Source: Sphaeroforma sirkka (Eukaryota > Opisthokonta > Ichthyosporea > Ichthyophonida). Taken from it: a stretch of DNA of 40,000 bases. Shown in pieces: positions 11,037-19,541 of the stretch. Within the stretch, counting starts at the first letter, position 1, and each line of letters opens with the position of its first letter. The translations under genes were made by a program, and so were the position numbers. The stretch lies in assembly GCA_001586965.3 (NCBI GenBank), contig LUCW03000452.1:45001-85000 (forward strand), in the 5' to 3' direction. Below the pieces are notes generated by a model. It saw nothing but the letters and a program-made list of their open reading frames with translations. It did not search any database and was not told the DNA's origin.

Positions 11037-11120
11037 AGATGGTTGTCCGAGTGGTCCAAGGAGTTTGACTTAAGCTCAATTATGCGTATGCATGCGCAGG
11101 TTCGAACCCTGCACCATCCA
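11037..11120 (+). tRNA. tRNA-Leu(UAA)
   Basis: A class II tRNA folds without an intron. D stem is TCC/GGA around GAGTGGTCCAA. The anticodon loop CTTAAGC gives anticodon TAA, decoding UUA. The variable arm is ATGC-GTAT-GCAT. The T arm is GCAGG-TTCGAAC-CCTGC. The acceptor stem AGATGGT/ACCATCC has six pairs and an A-C mismatch at the first position. The discriminator is A, as expected for Leu. The anticodon stem has four of five pairs. A run of nine T (11121-11129) follows directly as Pol III terminator. A and B boxes are intact. Confidence 0.88.
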
Positions 11121-11129
11121 TTTTTTTTT
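11121..11129 (+). terminator. Pol III T-run terminator
   Basis: Nine consecutive T start at the base after the tRNA-Leu discriminator. Confidence 0.8.
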
Positions 11130-11259
11130 CAGTCTACTGTGCTGTGAAATGCAGTGTATCAAAATAGAGCCAGATTATGTATGCTTCTTCCAGTTGAGCA
11201 CGTTCAGGTACTGATATCCGTCTCAGTGAGTCACATTGAGATATCACAGATAAACTGAT

Positions 11260-13560
11260 ATTCCATGGTCCTCAACGATAGTGAGAGAGCGAGAGAGTCT
11301 CTGGATGAAATTCACGAAGTCTGGTGTGATATGTTGAGTTCTCATCAGAGTGAATTGTAAATTTTTATCCCAACCTTTCATTATTGCTGTTGGAGATTTT
11401 TAATATTCAGAATAGCTTGCAGTCAAGTAACCCCCGTTATTTGTGTGAGAAGTGACAGGAGAATTGAGGGTCAATAGGAAAACCCCATTGTCTCAAGCTC
11501 GAGATAGCATATAGTAATACAGATTCAATGGTATAAGACAAATATAAGTTATGAATCCGAGAACCAGTACAGAGAGGCTTGTTTAGAGCTTGGGGTAGAC
11601 CGAATCGACCATAGAGAAGTATCACAAGTTAATCTGGGTTGAATATATTTTTATCTAAGTGAAGGTTGAAATCCCGAGCAATACTAGAGAAAAATGATTG
11701 TGCGTGTGATCACATCAACCGATATTAGTACTATAAAAGTCACAAGCAACATACAATAAAAGAGACAGAAACAATTGGATTCTATAACTACATAACACCA
11801 AGAGAGGTAAGAGTATACTGGGTAAATATTGGCGTGATTGTGGTGTGTGATACCAGAAATATGTATGAAAAGGACTTAGTGCATGATAAGTGCATGATAA
11901 AAGATATAAGAGAATAGCTGTGAATGAATCGATATCCAACACATCATACGACACAAGACGTACATAAAGGGTATAAAGTGACACAGTATATATACGGCTA
12001 GCTAATCCAGCCAAAGCAGTCACACACGTACACGTGTATTATCACGAAGTAGGTCATATTGCACATAATCGGTACTTGTTGAATATGTAAGTCTTGTATA
12101 CCAAGAAAGTTTAATTCTAAGTATTTGATTACATGTCAAATACGTAAAGTATTCAACCCAATCAACGGAGGGTACAAAAGACATTTATCAGAGAGACATG
12201 GCAATACACCACTTGGCGCAGAATATATATACTATATATAGCGGAATATAATATTAGATATATCAGCCTCGAATACACCATCATGACCCATGGCACATAA
12301 GAAGCATAATGATATAGCATTCTATAGTAAATATACGAGTCATTAACATATCAAAACAACATGGCAATTTTCAATGCTGTATTAGATACACGTTCCTATT
12401 GTAATTAGAACATTCAATCCTCACTCTGATGAATGAAGTTATTGAAAGAAAGTTCTTCTAAATGGGAAATCGTGAAGACACCATACGATGTAGAGATAAA
12501 TTCCTGGCCAAGTCCATACCTTTATGTCAATACACGTCGCTTGTAAAGATACTATTATATAGTACTGACGCAACAGACAAGACTAGGGTACTCAGTGTAC
12601 TCAATGAGATACGGGACTCAGAGAAGCATATGACACGATACTTCATCGATCCAGAGCAGTTCAATAAAATCATCGTTGATAGGCTAAGACACTATCCTAT
12701 AGACTCTATACTAAAGAAGTTTCTCAATGACATATAAAACAAAACAAAATGGATGTAAACGTACGCACAAAGCGCATGCATCCAACGATTAAAGTGCTAG
12801 AGGAGAGATACAGAAACACAGACCGAAAGTCGATTCTTGTGCAACTCCACAACTCCTCAGAGTAGCACGATACAAAGCACTCACCTGCTACGGCAACAAC
12901 AAAAAGTAGACGATATCATTGAAGCGAATATAGAGCCTGTGGAAGTGACAGTCACATCAGGCGTGAAGCAAGATGTATTTGATGACCTCATTAAAGCCGA
13001 AAGGTCTATGATTAAATACGCAAACTATTTTAAATAATCGCTGGAAGGCACAAATACATAAATCAGAGCGACAAACCAACACAACACATGGCATAGATCA
13101 GGATCAAACATTGAACAAATATTTATACGAAGACAATCGCATAGAGAGATCGGCCAAGGTAAACATATGAAAGGAATTCATTGATTCCACACATGTAATC
13201 AGCCAGAATGAGTTTAAGAAACAAAAACATAATTATTTCTATACTAACACAAAAAAGACACATAAATGATAAATGCCCAGTCAGGCGAGTATATAACCAG
13301 CAATAATTTAGTTAAGTCATATATATACGCAGATAGGTCCAAAACAAATCAAGTGACCGAAACAGTTGAAGCTGATTTCTGGTTGTCTGAAGCACTATAG
13401 ATTCGCAACAGAACACACCAATCACACATGACAAAAGAACAGCTTGTGATTGACACATACATGCAAATAAAGTTAACACCACAGACGAAAAAACATGTTT
13501 CGTGGAGCACGCATATGCCAAAATATGTCGCTGTAATACCACATATGATAAAATGAGACT
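11260..13560 (+). pseudogene. AT-rich island of short, interrupted, protein-like frames
   Basis: The plus strand carries a string of open pieces in changing frames: 11265-11360 (31 aa), a piece ending 11642 that contains QYREACLELGVDRIDHREV, a piece at about 11755-11920, 12462-12737 (91 aa, the longest), 12749-12865 (38 aa), 12837-13037 (66 aa), 13266-13400 (44 aa) and 13428-13556 (42 aa). An 11-bp direct duplication (GTGCATGATAA, about 11880-11901) separates two frames that would otherwise join. I recognise no family. It could be the remnant of an inserted gene cluster or element. Frames of this size also arise by chance in AT-rich DNA. Confidence 0.25.
12462..12737 (+). CDS. Unrecognised 91-residue open frame
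   Basis: Begins MGNREDTIRCRDKF and ends KKFLNDI. Mixed, soluble-looking composition, rich in charged and hydrophobic residues consistent with helices. There is no membrane segment and no motif I can name. It sits in the AT-rich island with other short frames, and I see no splice signals that clearly join them. It may be the best-preserved piece of a decayed gene. Confidence 0.25.
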   Translation: MGNREDTIRCRDKFLAKSIPLCQYTSLVKILLYSTDATDKTRVLSVLNEIRDSEKHMTRYFIDPEQFNKIIVDRLRHYPIDSILKKFLNDI

Positions 13561-13639
13561 CATTGATATCACATAAGACAAAATAAACCCGAAATAAGGA
13601 AAGCCACATTTCCATTCTTAGGAGAGAGCAACAAGGTGC

Positions 13640-14216
13640 CTAGGTTTCAAACTATATTAAACTAAAATACAATTTAATCAGTTAGGATTTAGCAGTGGTA
13701 GCTTGTGTAAGAATGATCGGGACTGCCTCTTGTTAAGAGCCTAAATATCCTCGATCTCACAGGGCGTACCTCTAGCTGTTCTTTATTGAATAATTTTCAC
13801 TAGAAGTACTAAGTGTTCATGACCACTTGCCTAATTTGTAAATAGACATAATAACGTAAGTCACGTCAATACATTAGCTGATATAAATAAAGTTCCATCT
13901 GAAGAAAAGTTAAAAAAAGAAAAAGACTTATTGGATTTTGGAGATTGGCGGGAGGACCAAAATCTATAAGTAGTAGTTCGGAGATTATAAAATTTAGTTT
14001 ATAATATCCTACATCTACTAATGTCTCAAATAGGTCCAAGTAGATGAGTCATACCAAATACTCAGGCTATTGGAGCCATCAAAGTGAATTTAGAACACTT
14101 TGGAAATATTGGAAAAAGAGCTTGTACTAAATTATTTAAAATACAAATAAAAACCAATGTATTATCTCAATTGATCTTGATATTTTAGACTGACCGGAGG
14201 CCGTATTTCTACATTA
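13640..14216 (-). repeat. LTR of the gypsy element, truncated and inverted relative to copy 1
   Basis: Same sequence as the LTRs at 23267-23865 and 30151-30745, in the same orientation as those. About 20 bp of its left end are missing (it starts at CTAGGTTTC). Its right end is the exact LTR terminus CTACA, which joins directly to internal gag sequence of copy 1 at 14217. It cannot be the normal 5' LTR of copy 1, because it points the other way. Confidence 0.85.
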
Positions 14217-15324
14217 GAGAGTTCCCGCTCTAATCCTGAGGATGAGGAAGTGAGAACCAGACATACTCGTCTCAGGCTATTACGCTCTGGTATGCAAGTC
14301 CTTGAGGACCGTCTATTGAATGACTCTGACCTTGACGATAGGAAAGCGGATAACATTCGCTATCTAATCGATAACAAGAGAAAGGAAATAGACACCATCT
14401 TGGCACTAGCAGCCCGTAGCACTGAGCATGAGCCTCGTGAACACTTAGAACCAAGCTTTATAAAGCAGCTAGGTAACGCGCAGGCTGAGGTCGATTTCTC
14501 TACTAATGAGAGTACAGTGGAGACACTGAAGGCCTTCGACCAACTTAAGGAGTCTGCCAGCCTTAAGGATAAGCAGATGATGAATGCCTTTATTCATTTC
14601 TGTGAGCCAGGTGAATGGCGAACTATCTTGAAGGCTCATGAGCCCAACTGGAAAGCCCTACCCTGGCACCAGTTGCGTGATAATATACTTAACACCTTTT
14701 TTGAAGATGCACGTGACCGTGAACTTCTAGAGTCTCGCAAGTTCTTTGCGAACGATACCACTATTCGAGGTGCTCTAGCTCATATGACACATATGAATAC
14801 TCGGATGGGTGGTCGTACCTATACTGGCGAATATTTATTAATTTGTCAGATGATGGAGGCTCTGGGAGCTAACCTCTTTAAGAAAATCAATGATGACATC
14901 ATCGCCTATGGTGATTTGCGATCTATGCCTTGGTCTGTCTTTGAGAAGATAGTTCACAAGCATTCCAATCCCTCTACTAGAGTACTTAGTACCACGAGCT
15001 ACACCCAGCCCACTAAGCGTAACGCAGTAGAGACTAACACTGCGCGTAGTACTAAGAAAACCTCGCACTACTACTGGAGGGGGTACTGGCTCTACTTCTA
15101 CCGAACCGAAAGGTGATAAGAAGGTGAGAGTGCCTTGCAAGAAGTGTGGTTACAACCTCACAAAACGTAATGGCAAGTGGAATGGTAGACACGACCCTGT
15201 TAAGTGTGCACCAGGCAAGCCAGATTTTGGACACTATATGAAAGAGTGGACTACTTGCAAGGGTACTAACGGTTGGCACAAAGAGGATTGCAAGGACTTA
15301 CCGGACGTCCAAGTTAAGCACTGA
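14217..15324 (+). pseudogene. gag: Gag, copy 1 (partial, frameshifted)
   Basis: Open from the LTR junction without its own start codon. It matches the middle and C-terminal part of gag in copy 2. One extra A near 15055-15060 (AAGAAAACC, where copy 2 has AAGAAACC) throws the frame. The true frame resumes to the stop at 15322-15324. The C-terminal part has a Cys/His region, CKKCGYN followed by CKGTNGWHKEDC, which looks like a modified nucleocapsid zinc knuckle. The first Cys of the second cluster in copy 2 (KECATC) is Trp here (KEWTTC). The stop is TGA followed by CAG, and pol continues in the same frame. Confidence 0.75.
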
Positions 15325-15333
15325 CAGTACCAC

Positions 15334-16628
15334 ATGTGCGCACTAGAGCAAGATTATGAGAAAATGTTCAATAAAATCTATACCAAAGGAGATGAACGTA
15401 TCTTTCAAACAGTTTTCGTAAATGGAGAAAAGGTTATGGCACTATTTGATCCAGGGGCTGAAGTCTCTGCTATCTCACGCCGAGTAGCCTACGCTACAGA
15501 TATGGCTGTCCATAACGAAACAACTGATTTAATCTTGGGAAATGGCAAAGTTACTACTTGCGAACAAGCCATTGACTATGCACACATAATGCTGTCAGAT
15601 AGAAGAGAAGTGAAGACTCACCTAATCGTTACTGACATGTCTCAGAAATACGATTTAATTATAGGTATGACTGATCTTCTCAGTTTAGGTATAACACTCA
15701 CTGGTCTGCCTAATGGGCTAGACCCGAATAAAGATCAGTCAGATGATAATATGTTAAAGATACCTAAACCTCCGGAAGGTGAAGCAAAGGATATGATTCC
15801 GCACTTCACCGATATAATTATGGACTTAATTATACAAAACAGGAAGATTGCAATAACTGACTGGTGTATGTTTAAGTTCTCTAATGGGTACGTTAGACTT
15901 GACTTAACAAACGTCGACTTCTCTAAGTTAAAGTGTCCTTCACATAACTACGTGAGTTGGAGACACAAAGACGTTGTCAAAACCCAAATCGAAGATTGGT
16001 TAAAACAGGGTCTAATTGAAATCAATTATGATGCAACCCCAGTTAACTTAGCTCTCTTAGCGGTCGATCAATATAAATCTGATGGAACGTTTAGTAAAAC
16101 AAGAGTAGTACTAGACCTGTCGCCAATCAACAAACTAATTCCGCAACATAGTTTTCCCTTACCTAAGATAAGCGAGATACTACGCAAAATGGAGGTGCGA
16201 CTATCTTTTCCAAGATAGACTTAAAAGCTGCATTCCATCAACTACAAATATATCAGCCTCATAGGAGATACTTTTCCTTTACTTGGCAAGGTAAGAAGTA
16301 CCAGTTTAAAGGTGCACCTGAAGGCTTACACATGTTACCTTCTTTCTTCCAACAAGTTATGATGGAACTATTTGCGGACCTGTCGTATAACGTATCAGTC
16401 TATTTAGATGATATAGTTATCTTTACAAAGACAGCACATGAACATGCTAAACTCGTTAAAGAAGTCTTAAAGCGACTTAATCATGCTAAACTTAAGATTA
16501 ACGAAGACAAGTGTTCTTTTGCTAAAGATACTATACACTTACTTGGCTACAAATTATCTGCAGCAGGGGTAGAAATTGATCCTGGCAAGAAACAGTTTCT
16601 GTTGGATTTATCAACACCAATTACTTGA
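15334..16628 (+). pseudogene. pol: Pol part 1, copy 1: aspartic protease and reverse transcriptase (frameshifted)
   Basis: The protease core is ALFDPGAEVSAIS (codons 15448-15459 read DPGA, where retropepsins usually have DTGA or DSGA). The RT follows with VVLDLSPINKLIPQHSFPLP, then FSKIDLKAAFHQLQI, and the catalytic YLDD at 16401-16412. A single-base deletion at about 16190-16196 (GGAGG, where copy 2 has GGAGGG) breaks the frame between RT blocks A and B in this copy only. The frame ends at TGA 16626-16628, shared with copy 2, and RNase H continues in the same frame beyond it. Confidence 0.85.
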
Positions 16629-17251
16629 AGAGATGTGAACTCTGTGTGTGGGTTTGTTAACTTCTTCTCGGATTCGGTACCGCATCTTTCTCATTACTTA
16701 AAGCCTTTCAGTCACCTACGGCTGCACAAAGGACCTTTGGGAAAGCTTTGGACTAAAGAATGTGATGATGCATTTAAACTAGTCAAAAGTAAAGTAATGG
16801 ACGCACCCATCATGCAGTACCCTGTGGATGGTGTCCCATTCCAAGTAGCAACCGACGCTTCAGATCGAGCGGTAGGTGGAGTGCTTTACCAAACGATAAA
16901 TGGTAAACCGCGCTACATACAATTCTTTAGCAAGAGTTATAATAAGAGTCAACGGAATTACCCTACCGTTAAACAAGAGCTCCTTGCTATAGTTACTGCG
17001 CTAAGACAGTTTAAAGACTACCTTTATGGAAGTTACTTTACTGTCGCCTGTGATCAAAAGTCTTTAACATACTTAAAAGATATGAACCCTGATTCACAGT
17101 TGGTGAGCCGCTGGCATGACATTATTGCCAAGTTCGCTTTTAAATATAACACATACCAGGAATACATAACCATCTTCCTGACATGCTCTCTCGACTTGTG
17201 CCCGACTACCAGAAAACAGTCAAGGAGTTATTAGCAACCGATGGATGCTAA
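16629..17251 (+). pseudogene. RNase H domain, copy 1 (frameshifted)
   Basis: Ty3-type RT thumb and RNase H. VNSVCGFVNFFSDSVPHLSH is equivalent to the usual LRSFLGLVNYYRRFI block. It is followed by VATDASDRAVGGVLYQ, KQELLAIVTALRQFKDYL and DQKSLTYL. Net loss of one base around 17143-17155, relative to copy 2, destroys the C-terminal HIPGIHNHLPDMLSR block in this copy. The frame lacks an ATG after the upstream TGA, so it must be reached by read-through or is dead. Its natural end (TGC TAA, 17246-17251) overlaps the next ATG. Confidence 0.8.
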
Positions 17252-17580
17252 ATAAGAAATGGTTTAACCTCGCTCAATCACGATGGGGTCCATTTACTGT
17301 TGATATGTTCGCCGCAGAACATAACAAACAGGCTTCTGAATATAGGTCGTTGACTCATCCTAAAGGTGATGCATTTCAGCTTGACTTATCAAAGCATAAT
17401 GCGTGGGCTAACCCACCTTGTCAACTTATCGCACAGTTGTTAAATTATGTTAATATTACTAAATCTACCATTACGCTGTGTTGTCCCTTACGTAACTCCG
17501 ACCCATGGATACGTGATTTAATTAATATGATTCAAGACGAACCTATTTATGTCGACCGTGAAACCGACACGTTCTTGTAA
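17245..17580 (+). CDS. Dam-like adenine methyltransferase-type domain, copy 1
   Basis: Intact 111-residue frame starting at the ATG of ATGCTAA, overlapping the RNase H stop by 7 nt. WGPFTVDMFAAEHNKQ, then GDAFQLDLSKHNAWANPPC and LCCPLRNSDPWIRDLI, match the pattern of phage-type Dam N6-adenine methyltransferases and of the domain that follows RNase H in DIRS-type elements (FTxDxFAxxxNxQ...W.NPP...P.W). NPPC stands where the catalytic motif IV (D/N)PP(W/Y/F) is expected, so activity is uncertain. Copy 2 encodes the same protein with one residue changed (QASEY against QVSEY), far better preserved than its neighbours. The integrase frame follows in phase after a TAA. Confidence 0.65.
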   Translation: MLNKKWFNLAQSRWGPFTVDMFAAEHNKQASEYRSLTHPKGDAFQLDLSKHNAWANPPCQLIAQLLNYVNITKSTITLCCPLRNSDPWIRDLINMIQDEPIYVDRETDTFL

Positions 17581-19541
17581 CAGGGATCCTATTCTATTAA
17601 GAAGACGCCTTGGAAACACACCATTGTTTGTCGCATCGGTCCTGCAGGTACCACTAAGTGGAAACCCTCAACCGAATTCTTAGCTAAACTAGAGGAGTCT
17701 AAAGAGTTTGAACAAAAGCTCAAGACTCGTACAACACATGCACCCAACAAGATTGCAGTCGAGGTAATGCCGATTGAAACGGCATTAGATCGTGAAAACA
17801 TGGAACTAGCTAAGGCCATGGATCAAAGACTCAAAACTCTAAGAGAACCTGAAGCTCGCACTCAACTACTTAAAGCACTGCTTAAAGAACAGCCAGGAGT
17901 TGCGAAACAACTGAAGAAGATACTTCAACAATCCAATGTTGTCAATTATGTATCTCAGGAGTCTACCCCTCATGATACTGAGGTTGCCCTTTCCAACAGG
18001 ACTATGATTCATCCAGCCAGCGTTACGCAGAATCTGACTGACTTAGAGGAGCTCGAAAGTAGAGTTAAAATTATACATAATTTAACGCATCGAGCATATG
18101 AGCATACTTATAAAATGGCTATTCGTGCAGGGCTTGATCACCCGGCGCTGAAAGAAACCATATGTGAAGTATACCGACGCTGTACTGATTGTGAAAAGAA
18201 CCAGATCAAGCGATACGGTTGGGCACCCCTAAAAGTGTGACAGAAGACCAACCGATGCGCCGAGTCATAGTCGATTTGGTTAAACTCCCGCGATCCAAGC
18301 ATACTGGCGATGTATATATCTGTCATTTCTTATGTGTGGCTTCGGGCTATAACTTGCTTTATGCAATACCGAACAAACGTCCACAAACAGTGGCAGAATT
18401 ATGCTATCACGTCTTTAATGACTTCGGTTTCCCCGAGTACTATGTTCTGATAACGGTAGTGAGTTTTGTACCGACGTAATGGAGGCACTTATACTCGTAT
18501 CAGGCATGACCCATAGGCGTGGTGTTCCTTACAAACCTCAAACGCAGGGTGCAAATGAGACACGTCATAGAGAACTTAAGAAACTCTTGCGTACCGCACT
18601 AGACGACGTTGAGGATATGTGGCCTTATCATTTGAAATGGGTTCAGACTCAAATGAATAACTGCATGAATCCTCAAACTGGAACACTCCCGTTTCACTAT
18701 TTCTTTGGCCGCTATAGTGAATTACAAGCAACGTTTGATAAAACTGCGCCCGAGAAACACGTTACCCCGTGGCTACAAAAGATCGAGCATATGCAGAACG
18801 TTGTTTACCCCTGTTTACTCGAGCACAAAAATCGCGTCCTACTTAAAGCGTATGACCGATGGAATAACACTAAGAACATTGTTCAGTTCAAAGTCGGCGA
18901 TTACGTTAACATTATAAATCGAAACGCCAACGTTACCGAACTCTCTTCTAAGACGATAGGACCTTTTTGCTATTTCCTACCATGATGAGAAGAGTGATAC
19001 TTACGAAGTGAATAACTTTGATGGTACTAGCGCAACCAATCTAGGCACTCACCGTATCCCTACCTCCGAACTCTCATTCGCTCGCTCATTTGATTCTGAT
19101 GTACCAGTTATGGAGTCACAAGTCAAAGATATAATTGACAAAACATCCGAAGACGGTTACACTTACTACAAGACCCGTTTCATGGATGGGACAGTAGCTT
19201 GGCTAACCTCCGATGCATTTCGTGAATCTCGCGACTTTCTTCGTATCTTTAATAAGAAATGGAATAAGCGTTTACATAAGAACACACGAGATAAACGAAA
19301 AGGGTTTCCTCAGGTGACTACAAACCCTGACGGATCTGAAATTCCCTATTTGCCACCTACTTCCTACGTGACTAAACTTTCTGATCTGCTTACCAACAGT
19401 GCAGAAAATTGTTCAAACTTACTTACTAATGAAGAACAGCCTTTGGCTATTACCTTACCAAATAATAAACGTAAGGCGCCTACATCGGAAATGGTTACTG
19501 GACCAAATACTAAACGACATAGAGTACAACATGAGTCTTGA
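17581..19541 (+). pseudogene. Integrase with chromodomain-like tail, copy 1 (frameshifted)
   Basis: Follows the methyltransferase-like frame in phase after TAA 17578-17580. The HHCC finger has His codons at 18076 and 18088 and Cys codons at 18181 and 18190 (CTDC). The catalytic triad is Asp 18273, Asp 18449 (SDNGSEF) and Glu 18557, the last two separated by exactly 35 residues. A GPF module (VGDYVNI ... KTIGPF) ends near 18968. The tail at about 19123-19260 (VKDIIDKTSEDGYTYYKTRF ... AWLTSDAF) resembles a chromodomain. Breaks: one A too few at about 18232 (private), a missing base before the second Asp at about 18431 (shared with copy 2), and one near 18975. Confidence 0.8.

Noticed and set aside
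12000..12100. HEVGH (HExxH metalloprotease-like) word in the AT-rich island
   Set aside because: Five residues in a frame bounded by stops, without a family context. Chance occurrence is likely.
11260..13560. Alternative genetic code with reassigned stops
   Set aside because: Host genes (SAP30, eEF3, PDK, the glycosyltransferase) end at ordinary TAA and TGA stops and carry no in-frame stops, so the interruptions fit decay better.
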